This document shows, one piece after another, positions 1-8,952 of a stretch of 64,000 nucleotides of DNA. Every line of letters begins with the position of its first letter. Position 1 is the stretch's first letter. This DNA is from Acidobacteriota bacterium (GTDB taxonomy: Bacteria; Acidobacteriota; Blastocatellia; Pyrinomonadales; Pyrinomonadaceae): NCBI GenBank assembly GCA_016700175.1, contig CP065003.1:3978001-4042000 (forward strand). The letters are read 5' to 3'. The notes beneath the pieces are model-generated. The model had not been told where the DNA came from. It worked only from the letters and a program-made list of their open reading frames with translations, and did not search any database. The position numbers and the translations under genes were made by a program.

Positions 1-198
1 GCGGAAGTTCTTCGCGAGGCTCGCGATGTAGTCTCTGCGTTTTCGGTATTCGGGGTCTTTCGCGCCGGGATGGTCGAGCGGGAGTTCCTCGATATCCTCA
101 AACGGCATGTCCTCAAACGCGGGGAGGTCTTCGTCCGAGACCTCGAAGTTTCGGACTTCGACCGGGCTTTCGATGGAGGGTATGGAATCAGGCAGCAT
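1..198 (-). CDS. phhA: Aromatic amino acid hydroxylase (phenylalanine 4-monooxygenase type), N-terminal part
   Basis: The first 66 codons read leftward off the window edge. The segment DHPGAKDPEYRKRRDYIA at about residues 43-60 matches the conserved region of biopterin-dependent Phe/Tyr hydroxylases that precedes their catalytic domain (tyrosine hydroxylase has DHPGFKDNVYRKRRKYFA). The family hydroxylates phenylalanine to tyrosine using Fe(II), tetrahydropterin and O2. The iron ligands lie outside the window, so activity cannot be judged. The ATG at 198 has a good GGAG about 8 bases upstream. The gene is divergent from an Lrp/AsnC regulator at 364, which fits local control of aromatic amino acid breakdown; bacterial phhA genes are often next to a regulator. 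The identification rests on one short conserved block. Confidence 0.75.
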   Translation of the reverse strand, partial: MLPDSIPSIESPVEVRNFEVSDEDLPAFEDMPFEDIEELPLDHPGAKDPEYRKRRDYIASLAKNFR

Positions 199-316
199 CA
201 AGTGTTCTCCTTTCGCTTTGGAAAAAGGTAAAGATCGGGGGGATTAGAGCCAATATAATATCCTATCGGATTTCACTCTTTCATTGAATGGCATTGATAA
301 GGTTTCGCGTCGTGCT

Positions 317-335
317 AAACTTACATTATAAGTTT
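317..335. promoter_or_regulatory. 19-bp palindrome between phhA and the Lrp-type gene (candidate operator)
   Basis: AAACTTA-CATTA-TAAGTTT is a perfect 7-bp inverted repeat with a 5-bp spacer. It lies 29 bases before the regulator start and 118 bases before the phhA start, in an AT-rich stretch unlike the surrounding GC-rich DNA. Lrp/AsnC proteins bind short AT-rich dyads, and a divergent promoter region is where such a site would act. Binding by the neighbouring protein is inference. Confidence 0.5.
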
Positions 336-363
336 GTGACAGCCTTTCGCTTTACTTTCTAAA

Positions 364-804
364 ATGCTCGACGAGATCGATTGGAAACTGCTGAAGGTCC
401 TTCAGGAGGACGCCCGCACAAGTTACGCGGAGATGGGTCGCCGGGTGGGGCTGACCACTCCTGCCGTAATCGAACGCGTGCACAAGCTCGAGGACGCGGG
501 AGTGATCACGGGCTACCGAGTCGAACTGGATCTGTCGAAAGTCGGGCTTCCGGTCACGGGTTTCATACGGATGAGCATCACGGGCGTGGATTACAGTCAC
601 ATCGTCGAGGTGGCGAAGAACTCGCCGGAGGTGCTCGAATGCCACAGGGGCACGGGCGGTGATTCATTCATAATGAAGGTCGCGCTCGAGTCTGTGGAGC
701 ATCTGCAGACGTTGATCGACAAGCTCACGCCATACGGGATCACGACGACTTCTTTGGTGCTTTCCTCGCCGGTGAAACGGCGCGTGATCGAAGGGCCCGT
801 TTAG
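364..804 (+). CDS. Lrp/AsnC family transcriptional regulator
   Basis: 146 residues, the usual length for the family. Residues 4-50 form the winged helix-turn-helix (LLKVLQEDARTSYAEMGRRV, then GLTTPAVIERV). Residues 65-140 are the RAM effector-binding domain, with HRGTGGDSFIMKV standing where the family has its conserved G-D/x-D-y ligand loop. These proteins form octamers or dimers of dimers and sense an amino acid. It is divergent from the aromatic amino acid hydroxylase gene, so phenylalanine or tyrosine is a plausible effector (inference). The ATG at 364 starts directly at the HTH. A palindrome at 317-335 is a candidate autoregulatory site. Confidence 0.92.
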   Translation: MLDEIDWKLLKVLQEDARTSYAEMGRRVGLTTPAVIERVHKLEDAGVITGYRVELDLSKVGLPVTGFIRMSITGVDYSHIVEVAKNSPEVLECHRGTGGDSFIMKVALESVEHLQTLIDKLTPYGITTTSLVLSSPVKRRVIEGPV

Positions 805-832
805 CCGTTGCCAGCAGAGAAGGCAATCATTC

Positions 833-1560
833 CGCTCCTCCGTGCCCTCTGTGTTCTCCGTGGTTAAATCTTGTCTTGAGAAGCGGGTCTTATCGAAGAT
901 TTAACCGCAAAGGACGCAAAGGTTCTCGCAAAGGTCGCGAAGGGAAGAACTCAATAATTCTCAGTGTCCCTCTGTGAAAACCTCTGTATGCTCTGCGGTT
1001 AGACCTTTTCTTGAAAAACGCCTTTCAAAGATTCAACCGCAAAGGCCGCAAAAGAAAGAATTCAATAATTCTCCGTGTCCCTCCGTGAAAACCTCCGTGT
1101 TCTCTGTGGTTCAGCTTTAGTCTGAGAAGTGCCTGCTGTCGAAGAATTAACCACGAAGGTCACTGAGGTCCGCACAGAGAACATTGAGGAACCCTTGAGA
1201 GGTTTGCAGAGGGATCCGTTCGCCGGTAGGTGGCCCTGAAGTCCTCTGAGTTCTTTGCGAATACCTTTGCGTCCTTTGCGGTAAAACATCATCCTCGAGT
1301 GTTCAGTACTTTATAAAAGATCCAACCGCAAAGGACGCTAAGATCTTCGCAAGGGTCGCGAAGAGATGGAATTGCCACTTCCTCCGTGTTCCTCTGTGTC
1401 CCCGGTGGTTAGATCTTCCTTCGGGAAACGCCGGTCGGAAGAATTAACCGCAGAGGTCACGGAGGTTTACACGGAGAATACGAAGGGAAGGCATTTGTTT
1501 GCTCCTCCGCGCCCTCTGTGAAAACCTCTGTGTTCTTTGTGGTTAAATCTTCTCTAGAAA
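833..1560. repeat. Interspersed repeat block (AACCGCAAAGG / CTCTGTGGTTA families)
   Basis: This roughly 780-base gap holds no credible gene. It is built from alternating copies of two related motifs: one like ACCGCAAAGGACGCAAAGG followed by TTCGCAAAGGTCGCGAAGGG, and one like CCTCTGTGTTCTCTGTGGTTA. The CCTCTGTG...GGTTA motif is roughly the reverse complement of AACCACAGAG-type copies, so neighbouring units pair as long imperfect palindromes (for example 842-945 and 1375-1480). The same families recur at 2795-3400, 5970-6800, 14590-14735 and 52735-52772. Short open frames here are by-products of the repeats. Confidence 0.85.
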
Positions 1561-1584
1561 AGCGAAAGGGACCCAAGTGCCGTT

Positions 1585-2229
1585 CTAAGACCTGCCTCTC
1601 TCGGAAAGATAGAAATGCCAGAGAAGCCGCGCCGCGACCGAACGGTACGGCCGCCATCGTTCGGCGATCGAAGGGAAATCCTTGGACGTCGGTCTAGTCT
1701 CAAGACCTCTCAGTTCCTTCCACGCCTGGTGCAGAGCGATGTCGCCGACTGGCATAACGTCGGGACGACACAGGCACATCAGCAGGAAGATGTCGGACGT
1801 CCATCGCCCGATCCCTTTTACCTGCGTAAGCGTCGTCCTCACTTCTCTATCAGGCAGTTTCCCGAGTTTCCCGATCACCAAGCGCTTCTCGATCACCGCC
1901 TTTGAAAGTTCCCGAGCGTAAACGGCCTTCTGCCGTGAAAAATACGCGGCGCGCATCTCCTCGTCGGAGAGGGCGAGGATATTCTCCGGCGTGATCTCGC
2001 CGACGGTATCCATGAGCTTTTCGTATGCCGCCTTTGCGGACGCGAGGGAGACCTGCTGTTCGAGGATGATGTGAATAAGCGTCGCGAACGAAGGCTCGCG
2101 CGCCCAGAGCGGCGGGGCGCCGTAACGCTCGTACGCCCTCCGGATAGATGGGTCGTTGGCGGACAGCTCCCTGCAGATCGGATCGAGGTCCTCTAGGGAG
2201 ATCTTACCTATGGTCGGAGCACTTTTCAT
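1585..2229 (-). CDS. HhH-GPD DNA glycosylase, 3-methyladenine (AlkA) type
   Basis: 214 residues. The helix-hairpin-helix LTQVKGIGRWTSDI is at about 134-147 and the GPD loop PDVMPVGDIAL at 156-166, where D163 is the expected catalytic aspartate. The C-terminal RWRPYRSVAARLLWHFY at 191-207 is also characteristic of AlkA-like enzymes. The enzyme removes alkylated purines as the first step of base excision repair. It lacks the N-terminal TBP-like domain of E. coli AlkA, as many compact bacterial versions do, and there is no C-terminal Fe-S cluster motif, which argues against EndoIII or MutY. Its ATG at 2229 is 21 bases from the divergent start of the next gene. Its 3' end borders the repeat block at 833-1560. 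Confidence 0.88.
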   Translation of the reverse strand: MKSAPTIGKISLEDLDPICRELSANDPSIRRAYERYGAPPLWAREPSFATLIHIILEQQVSLASAKAAYEKLMDTVGEITPENILALSDEEMRAAYFSRQKAVYARELSKAVIEKRLVIGKLGKLPDREVRTTLTQVKGIGRWTSDIFLLMCLCRPDVMPVGDIALHQAWKELRGLETRPTSKDFPSIAERWRPYRSVAARLLWHFYLSERGRS

Positions 2230-2250
2230 CGTTTATAATTCACCGCGAAT

Positions 2251-2757
2251 ATGCGCCTTACCTTGTTAATCCTGTCCATCCTGTTTCTCTCCTCTTACTC
2301 GACCGCACAGGAATGCACCGTCACCGAGCCGCCGGCTCTGCTGAACTTGAGACTAGGGATGACCCTCGTGGAAGTCAATTCGGTCACGAGGCCGGACCTG
2401 AAGGTGAAAGCCGAAACGGAAGGCGAGGAGACGTTCTTCAAGAACTGGATCAAGAAACCCGCGAAAGGGAAGCTCGCCGGCGTAAGGGCGATCTATCTGA
2501 GCTTTTTCAGGGGGCGCCTGTACCAGATCGAGGTCTTCTATCAGGATGAATTTCGTTGGGAGGACCTGGAATCGCTGCTCACAGGCTTCTCGGCCGATAC
2601 GGGATTCGCTCGCGAGTTCTGGAAGGTGAAGAACGGTTACGCGAAAGCCCGGTGCGAGGGATTCACGTTAGAAGCCGACCGCGTGCTGGGGGCGCACGTT
2701 CAGATCACGGACGACGCGATGATGGAGGCGGTCGAGGCCTTTCGGAAAAAGAATTGA
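2251..2757 (+). CDS. Secreted protein of unknown function
   Basis: 168 residues with a clear signal peptide (about residues 1-19, MRLTLLILSILFLSSYSTAQ, cut near AQ-E). The mature part has two cysteines and reads LRLGMTLVEVNSV near residue 34, which resembles the start of small periplasmic lipoprotein-like domains that open with a G-M-T/S-x-x-E-V helix. No family is assigned. The start codon lies within a CCTGTCCATCCTGTTT motif (2270-2285) that recurs at 49750 and, reversed, at 56195, so part of the signal peptide coding region may derive from a repeat. It is divergent from the DNA glycosylase with a 21-base gap. Confidence 0.7.
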   Translation: MRLTLLILSILFLSSYSTAQECTVTEPPALLNLRLGMTLVEVNSVTRPDLKVKAETEGEETFFKNWIKKPAKGKLAGVRAIYLSFFRGRLYQIEVFYQDEFRWEDLESLLTGFSADTGFAREFWKVKNGYAKARCEGFTLEADRVLGAHVQITDDAMMEAVEAFRKKN

Positions 2758-2794
2758 CGGGGAATAAGGTGATGAGCAGGCTCAGGTCTTCGAG

Positions 2795-3400
2795 CATCGC
2801 CTCAGTGTCCTCTGTGAAAGCCCCTGTGTGCTCTGTGGTTTAGTCTTCGTTCGAGAATCGCCTTTCGCGAAGATTCAACCACAAAGGTCACGGAGGATTG
2901 CACGGAGGGCATGAAGTTAAGAAGTCTCATCGGCGATTCTTGACTGAATATGACCGTTTGACGAGTCGAGAGCTTCTGCGCCCTTTGCGAATACCTCTGC
3001 GGTCTTTGCGGTAGAAGTTAATGCTCAAGTATTCAGCACATGAACCTGGATTCAACCGCAAAGGACGCCAAGGTCTACGCGAAGGTCGCAAAGGGAGAAT
3101 TGCTTAAGATTTTCTGTGTCCTTGGTGAAATCCTCTGTGCGCTCTGTGGTAAAACCTTCACTTGAGAATCGCCTTTCGTCGAAGATTCAACCACAAAGGT
3201 CACCGAGTCTTACACAGAGGGCACTGAGAGATATCTGAAAGCCTTTCCGCACGATTAGGACGCGCTTCGATCACGTGAAAACCCTCTGCGTCCTTTGTGA
3301 AGACCTCGGCGCTCTTTGCGGTAAAAATCGTCCTCGACTATTCGGTTCTCGGAATAAAGACCCAACCGCAAAGGACGCAAAGGTGAACCCGAGTACCAGT
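2795..3400. repeat. Interspersed repeat block, second cluster
   Basis: A 650-base gap with no credible gene. It contains the same two motif families as 833-1560: CTGTGTGCTCTGTGGTTTAG at 2823, reversed AACCACAAAGGTCACGGAGG at 2877, ATTCAACCGCAAAGGACGCC at 3051, TCTGTGGTAAAACCTTC at 3141, and AACCGCAAAGGACGCAAAGG at 3363. Units alternate in orientation. The last copy ends 26 bases before the next start codon, so the element may carry or disrupt that gene's promoter. Confidence 0.85.
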
Positions 3401-3408
3401 CCTGCAAG

Positions 3409-4308
3409 ATGAAGAAAATTGATCGAACCGCCTCCACCTATTTCGCCTTCCAGGGAGCCGCCGTATTTGCATGGTGGACTGGCATCTCGGTCGATGAAGG
3501 CTTCCGTGCCGTTTTCGAGATGGGCACCGATCGCGCGGTCCTCTCGTCATTCCTTCTTCCCGATCTGATTTTCCTGGCTCCCGCTTCATTCGCTGCCGCC
3601 TGGCTTTGTTACAAAGGCCACGAGTACAAGGGCATCGCCGCCTGGTTCGTCACCGGGTTGATCACGTATCCGACTGTTTACAACTTCGCATTCTCGCTCC
3701 AAACCGACTCCGGCTGGTGGGGTGTGATATTTATGGCGCCGGCGACGCTCTGGTCGGGTGTTTTCGCGCTCGGTGTTTCCGCTCCGGGAAGGCGAATGTT
3801 CCGGCAGACGAAGGAAGGTTCGGGCCGATGGATGTTCGCGAAAACGCTCACGCAGATCGTGGTCGTCTGGTCCCTCATCCTTGGCGTGTTTCCTTACCTG
3901 ATCGTGCTTCTTGAAAGGAAGCTCGGCATTCCTTATTTGGACTTTTCGTTCCAAGGCGTTATTTCCGAGGTTCTGTTCATGATCGCGAGTATTCCGGGCG
4001 TATGGAGCGCGTGGGTGATGTCGATGGAAGGCGGCGGAACGCCTCTTCCGCTCGACCACGCCCCGAAGCTTGTCGTTTCCGGACCCTATCGATACATCCG
4101 CAACCCTATGGCTTTCTCGGGTATCGGTCAGGGATTGGTGGTCGCTCTATTCTGGGGATCGCCGCTTGTTGCGGTCTACGCTCTGATCGGTTCACTGATC
4201 TGGCAGCTGGTGTTCAGGCCTTTGGAGGAAGAAGACCTTGAGAAGCGGTTCGGTGAACCGTATCTGGAATACAAGAACTCGGTCCGCTGCTGGGTCCCGA
4301 AGTTTTGA
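3409..4308 (+). CDS. Membrane methyltransferase, ICMT/phospholipid N-methyltransferase-like
   Basis: 299 residues with six or seven hydrophobic segments (about 15-32, 47-66, 77-95, 105-124, 148-168, 186-205, 238-268). The C-terminal module carries GPYRYIRNPM at 225-234 and EEEDLEKRFGEPYLEYKNSV at 273-292. These are the SAM-binding and catalytic signatures shared by isoprenylcysteine carboxyl methyltransferases and PEMT-like enzymes. The N-terminal half is an extra membrane domain not needed by the minimal family. The substrate (isoprenoid, lipid or other) cannot be told from sequence. There are no functional neighbours: repeats lie upstream and convergent secreted genes downstream. Confidence 0.8.
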   Translation: MKKIDRTASTYFAFQGAAVFAWWTGISVDEGFRAVFEMGTDRAVLSSFLLPDLIFLAPASFAAAWLCYKGHEYKGIAAWFVTGLITYPTVYNFAFSLQTDSGWWGVIFMAPATLWSGVFALGVSAPGRRMFRQTKEGSGRWMFAKTLTQIVVVWSLILGVFPYLIVLLERKLGIPYLDFSFQGVISEVLFMIASIPGVWSAWVMSMEGGGTPLPLDHAPKLVVSGPYRYIRNPMAFSGIGQGLVVALFWGSPLVAVYALIGSLIWQLVFRPLEEEDLEKRFGEPYLEYKNSVRCWVPKF

Positions 4309-4448
4309 AACGGGATTGAACCGCTGGGTACTGAGGGAGCGCGGAGAATTTTGGTTCGCTCTCGGCTTCGTGCCCCTTTGTGCCTCATTGTGGGCTCAAT
4401 CCCCCCGGGAAAACTCTAGCCACTACGCGACACCAAGTGACACAAAGA

Positions 4449-5162
4449 TCATCTTTCAACGATTCGGATCGTTTCGGATGTCCGACTGTCGCAACGGCCT
4501 TCATCGCCAACTACCGAAAGGCTTACGACAAGCTCGTTTTCGCCAAAATCTTCCGAAATCCTGAGCCGTAAGAGCCGTTTTTCCCGTCCGCTTAGGATCG
4601 CTGCCCCCTCGGCCGTCCATTCGATCTTTAAATCCCTTTGGTCGCCGCCAACGATCAGTGCCTGCAGTTCGACCTCAACTCCGGCTTTAGCTTCTGAGAC
4701 GGGTGATCTGATCTCGATCGTCGGACACACATAGTCGCCTCCGCATTCGGCATAGATGTTCACGATGGTTGTTGAGAGTGAGGACACGTTCAAACCATCT
4801 GAAACGACGGAAGCCGTGATCTCAAAAGTTCCGGCTTGTCTTGGAAGATTCCAGGTGGCCCGTTCGCCATCGGCCTCGATCTCGATCTCGCCGCCGGTCA
4901 CTTCATACCTGATCGATTCAGACTGCTTCAGGGGGCGGCTCGTCTCTACGGATACCGCAACCACATTGTCATTCCCGTCGCATCCGCGTCCGGGGTCCCT
5001 CGTTACTCCTTCAGCACACCAAATGCAGGAGTACGGTTGGTCGAGATCGATCGCGGTAATCTTGACCTGATCGGTTCCTTGAGAATCAGAGGTGTGTGGC
5101 CGATCAGCCTGCGCAAAGGCAAATCCCAGAAAGAACAGAAGAATAGAAACTCCAAGTTTCAC
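4449..5162 (-). CDS. Secreted Cys-patterned protein, paralog A
   Basis: 237 residues with a signal peptide (1-18, ending FAQA). The mature protein is a beta-rich, Ig/PKD-like sequence. It shares order and cysteines with the upstream neighbour at 5188-5931: an early CxxC (CIWC), a following lone Cys in RGCDGN, ETSRPL, then CGGDYVCPTIEI, VGGDQ and a late cysteine near EGRC. The 25-base gap and same direction imply co-transcription after the paralog. No characterised family is recognised; a cell-surface or periplasmic structural role is inference. The stop codon follows a short CGACACCAAGTGACACAAAG repeat-like stretch. Confidence 0.75.
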   Translation of the reverse strand: MKLGVSILLFFLGFAFAQADRPHTSDSQGTDQVKITAIDLDQPYSCIWCAEGVTRDPGRGCDGNDNVVAVSVETSRPLKQSESIRYEVTGGEIEIEADGERATWNLPRQAGTFEITASVVSDGLNVSSLSTTIVNIYAECGGDYVCPTIEIRSPVSEAKAGVEVELQALIVGGDQRDLKIEWTAEGAAILSGREKRLLRLRISEDFGENELVVSLSVVGDEGRCDSRTSETIRIVER

Positions 5163-5187
5163 CGGTTAAATAATGATAGGTTTGGTG

Positions 5188-5931
5188 TTATCTGGAAACG
5201 ACGTCGACCTCAGCTGACACCCAGTCCTCACAATTGCAGCCCTCTTCGCCTCTGTATTTAAACGTAGCTTTGACTTTGGAGACTCTTCCCGCTTTCACGA
5301 CAATAGACGTGGCGTTATTCGAAGATACAGCTTCTCCTCCCTCGATCTCCCAAGAGTAGCTGCTGGTGTATTGGTTGCCTCCGATCGCAAGGCCTTCAAA
5401 AACGATCTTGTCTCCCGGAGCAACCGGCTTTTGTGGCCCATCCATTTTGACCGTCGGACACTCACAAGGGTAATCGCAGGTGACCTCGAAAGACTCTACC
5501 GAGGCAGTTTCAAGGGAAGTGGTCAGAACGTGTCCGATCCCTCCCGCCACGCCTATCTTGTGACTCGCATCGCCCCGAGGAACCTTCCAGATAGTGTCCG
5601 GCCCCTTCTTGAAAAGGTGACCACTCGTCACAAAGTAGTAGAGCTCTTCACCGTCGGAGAGCGGACGGTTTGTAGAAGCGATCACCTTGACCTCACCCGT
5701 GCAACCCTCAGTTTCCGGGCTTTCCGAAAAGGTAAAACCTCTGTACGGAGGGCAGGGATGACACGCCGTTGGCGGGTCGAAAACGACTTTTGTGATCTCC
5801 AAAGGGACCGGCGTCTTTACTGGTTCCGCATCGGCGGCGACTCTCGGACTATCGGCGACCGCCAGGAACGACAGCAACACCGCGGTCAGGGCAGGGACCG
5901 AGAAGCTTGCAACGGCTGCGGATGACTTCAT
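5188..5931 (-). CDS. Secreted Cys-patterned protein, paralog B
   Basis: 247 residues with an N-terminal hydrophobic segment (10-28) ending near ADA, a likely signal peptide. The pattern repeats that of the downstream paralog: CHPC, then EGCTGE, STNRPL, CDYPCECPTVKM, IGGNQ, and a C-terminal GCNCED. A 'CPT...P..PG..V...' motif precedes a predicted Ig-like fold, as in PKD-type domains that extend surface proteins. Paralog B has more cysteines than paralog A. The pair arose by tandem duplication and has diverged strongly. Function unknown. The upstream region from 5975 is repeat block 3, so the promoter must lie in or next to repeats. Confidence 0.75.
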   Translation of the reverse strand: MKSSAAVASFSVPALTAVLLSFLAVADSPRVAADAEPVKTPVPLEITKVVFDPPTACHPCPPYRGFTFSESPETEGCTGEVKVIASTNRPLSDGEELYYFVTSGHLFKKGPDTIWKVPRGDASHKIGVAGGIGHVLTTSLETASVESFEVTCDYPCECPTVKMDGPQKPVAPGDKIVFEGLAIGGNQYTSSYSWEIEGGEAVSSNNATSIVVKAGRVSKVKATFKYRGEEGCNCEDWVSAEVDVVSR

Positions 5932-5969
5932 GGCTCCCCATCATATACGATGTCAACGCGATTCAATCA

Positions 5970-6800
5970 AGAATTCTTCGTGTCCTTTGCGAACACCTCG
6001 ACGCTCATTGCGGTAAGAGGTACCCCTCATGCACTAAGCAATTGAACCGGGATTTAACCACAAAGGACGCAAAGTTTTACGCGAAGGTCGCCAAGGGACG
6101 GACTTTCCATAGCCTCCGTGTCCTCTGTGAAAACCTCTGTGACCCTTGTGGTTCGAATAAAGGATGGTGGTCAGATTTTTGATGGTTGAGACTAACCACA
6201 GAGGTCACGGAGGTTCACACAGAGGGCACCGAGTAAAGCCTGAGGGCCCTTCAGCATGGCTTGCCCGCCCGTCGATGAATTGAAATGCCTTTGCGTCCTT
6301 TGCGAGAACCTCTGCGGTCTTTGCGGTGAAAATTTTCCTCGACTATTCGGTTCTCGGAAAAGGACTCAACCGCAATGGACGCAAAGTCTTACGCGAAGGT
6401 CGCAAAGTAAGAGATGCTCGAAAGACTCTGTGTCCTCCGTGAAAACCTCTGTGATCTTTGTGGTTCGAATTGCGGCTGGCGGTCAGATTTCTAAAGGTGA
6501 AGACTAACCACAGAGGTCACGGAGGTTCACACAGAGGGCACCGAGTAAAGCCTGAAGGCCCTTCAGCATGGCTTCCCCGCCCGTCGACGAATTGAAATGC
6601 CTTTGCGTTCTTTGCGAATACCTTTGCGTCCTTTGCGGTGAAAATTTTCCTCGACTATTCGGTTCTCGGAAAAAGACTCAACCGCAAAGGACGCGAAGGT
6701 TCCCGCAAAGGTCGCAAAGGAAGAATTGCATGAGATCTTCTGTGTCCCTCTGTGAAAGTCTCTGTGCGCTCTGTGGTTTAGATCTAACCACTAAGGAACA
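5970..6800. repeat. Repeat block 3, including a 312-bp tandem duplication
   Basis: This gap of about 920 bases has no credible gene. It carries the AACCGCAAAGG and CTCTGTGGTT families again. Inside it, a unit starting with ACTAACCACAGAGGTCACGG at 6191 is repeated at 6503, giving a direct duplication with a 312-base period (6191-6502 and 6503-about 6800). The two copies are about 90% identical by eye, including the non-repeat part GAGTAAAGCCTGA...CTTCAGCATGGCTT, and then decay. Open frames across the block follow the repeats and are not genes. Confidence 0.85.
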
Positions 6801-6852
6801 CGAAAGAACACGAAGGAAGATTGATTCGATTAGTGTGCAGCCGTGTGAGATT

Positions 6853-8865
6853 TCAATCACTCAACGAGCCGATCTCGTCCACGACGTCCGGGTTCTCCAG
6901 CGCCGAAAGGTCGCCCGGGTCCTCTCCAAGGTAAGCGGAGCGGATCACGCGCCGCATCACCTTCGCGTTGCGCGTCTTCGGCAGAGCCGAGACGAAGTGG
7001 ATCCTTTTCGGTGTTAGAGGCTTGCCCATTTCGTTGGCAATGAGGGACTTGAGAGCCTTCTCCAGTTCGTCTGCTGATGCAGACGCTGCAGGCGAGCCGC
7101 CGGCGCTGACTAAGACGCACAACGCGACCATCGCGGTCCCTTTTATCTCGTCCGGCACCCCGATCACCGCCGCTTCCGTTACGCGTTCGTCGGCCACGAG
7201 GAGGCTTTCGACCTCAGCAGGCCCGACCCGCTTTCCCGCCACCTTCAATGTATCGTCCGAGCGCCCGAGTATGTACCAGTGCCCGTCCTTGTCCCGCATC
7301 GCGAAATCGCCGTGGACCCATACGCCTTCGAAGCGGTTCCAGTAGGTGTCGAGATACCTCTCCTTTTCTTCCCAGAACCCCCGAGCCATCCCGATCCAGG
7401 TGTCGAGGATAGCCAGCTCGCCGACCTCTCCCGGCCCGACCGGTTTGCCTTCCTCGTCTAGTATCTCAGCCGCGATCCCCGGGCACGGCGCCGGAAACGA
7501 GCCCGGTTTCTGTGGAAGCAAGAAGTTCCCCATAAGGATCCCGCCGGATATCTCCGTCCCGCCTGAATAGTTGATTATCGGAAGTTTCGAGCCGCCTACC
7601 TTCTCGAACAGCCACCGCCAGGGACCGGGATTCCAGGGCTCGCCCGTCGAAGCGAACGCGCGAAGATGCGACAGGTCGTGTTTCTTCGGAAGTTCGTCGC
7701 CCTTTGTCGAAAGGAGCCGCACAAGCGTCGGCGAGATCCCGAGTATCTCGACGCGGTGATTCGCGCAGAAATCCCACATACGGTCCGGCTCCGGAAAATC
7801 CGGCGAACCGTCGTAGATCACGATCGTTCCTCCGAGGATCAGCGCGCCGTAGATCAGCCACGGCCCCATCATCCAGCCTATGTCCGTAACCCACGAGATC
7901 CGCGTCGCCTCGCCGACATCGGTCCCGAATGCCATGTCCTGAGCCGCTTTGATCGGAAAACCGCAGTGCACGTGCGCGATTCCCTTCGGCCGGCCCGTCG
8001 TTCCGGAGGTGTAGAGGATGATGAGCGGGTCGTTCGCCGAAGTATTCTCCGCCGCTCCGAGTTCCGGCTGTTTCTTCCCGAAAAGGTCCACCAGGCTCTT
8101 GTAATGAATAAACTTCGGATCGGGGCTGGCGAAGATCGGCTGGTCTGTCAGCCGGTTCACGATGATCACGCGCTCGATCGAAGGGCATTTTTCCACCGCC
8201 TCGACGGCCACGCTTAGGGCGTTGACATTCTTGCCGCGTCTCGGGAAGCCGTCGCATGTGAACAAAGCCTTCGCCTTCACCGCGTTAAGACGCGCCTCGA
8301 TCGCCGAGACGCCGTATCCGCTGAAAACGGGGACCGCGATCGCCCCGATCCGGTTGATCGCGAGCATTGCGACGACCGTTTCGACCATCATCGGAAGGTG
8401 GATGCCCACCGCGTCGCCCTTTCCAATGCCGTTCTGCTTCAGGCCCGAAGCGCACCACTCGACCTGCCTCAGGAGCTCGCCGTAAAGGACCTCTTCTTCC
8501 TTTCCTTCCTCGCCCTCGAATATCACCGCGGGCCGGTTCGCGGTCTTTTCGTTATCCCACCGGTCGAGGCACATCTCGGTGATATTCAGGCCGCCTCCGA
8601 CGCACCATTTCGACCACTCGATTCCTTCCGACGTGTCGAGGATCCGTTCGTACGGCGGATCGAAGGTGATGTCGAGAAACTCCAGAACTTCTTCCGTGAA
8701 CTTCCCGACGTCGTCGATCGAATGCCTGTAAAGCTCTTCCCAGTCAGAAACGCCGACGGAGTCCATGAACTCCTCCAGCCTCGAACGGGCGATGACCTCG
8801 TCGGTCGGTTCCCAGGCGATCTTCTGTTCGTCGAGTGCGGCGGTTTCGGTCATCGGAGGCTCCAA
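6853..8865 (-). CDS. AMP-binding acyl-CoA synthetase (acetyl-CoA synthetase-like)
   Basis: 670 residues. The enzyme activates a carboxylic acid with ATP to the acyl-AMP and then the CoA thioester. The adenylation P-loop YTSGTTGRPKG lies at 285-295, followed by a YSGGTEISGG segment, the hinge GRSDDTLKVAGKRVGPAEVE, and the acylation lysine in TRNAKVMRR (about K635). The N-terminal 100 residues resemble the ACAS_N extension of acetyl/propionyl-CoA synthetases, but the canonical Acs W-loop is not evident, so a different short-chain acid is possible. The start could be M1 or M5. It is divergent from an SDR gene. Confidence 0.9.
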   Translation of the reverse strand: MEPPMTETAALDEQKIAWEPTDEVIARSRLEEFMDSVGVSDWEELYRHSIDDVGKFTEEVLEFLDITFDPPYERILDTSEGIEWSKWCVGGGLNITEMCLDRWDNEKTANRPAVIFEGEEGKEEEVLYGELLRQVEWCASGLKQNGIGKGDAVGIHLPMMVETVVAMLAINRIGAIAVPVFSGYGVSAIEARLNAVKAKALFTCDGFPRRGKNVNALSVAVEAVEKCPSIERVIIVNRLTDQPIFASPDPKFIHYKSLVDLFGKKQPELGAAENTSANDPLIILYTSGTTGRPKGIAHVHCGFPIKAAQDMAFGTDVGEATRISWVTDIGWMMGPWLIYGALILGGTIVIYDGSPDFPEPDRMWDFCANHRVEILGISPTLVRLLSTKGDELPKKHDLSHLRAFASTGEPWNPGPWRWLFEKVGGSKLPIINYSGGTEISGGILMGNFLLPQKPGSFPAPCPGIAAEILDEEGKPVGPGEVGELAILDTWIGMARGFWEEKERYLDTYWNRFEGVWVHGDFAMRDKDGHWYILGRSDDTLKVAGKRVGPAEVESLLVADERVTEAAVIGVPDEIKGTAMVALCVLVSAGGSPAASASADELEKALKSLIANEMGKPLTPKRIHFVSALPKTRNAKVMRRVIRSAYLGEDPGDLSALENPDVVDEIGSLSD

Positions 8866-8952
8866 AGTGCCCGTAAAGACGGCATTCTAAGGCGGTTAGC
8901 TTTGAGTTTTTTCGGGCAAAAGTTTATAACAACTGCAGTAATCGACAAAGTT

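Noticed and set aside
8398..8952. Upstream extension of the SDR gene
   Set aside because: It overlaps the opposite-strand synthetase and adds no conserved sequence; the Rossmann fold starts after the ATG at 8953.
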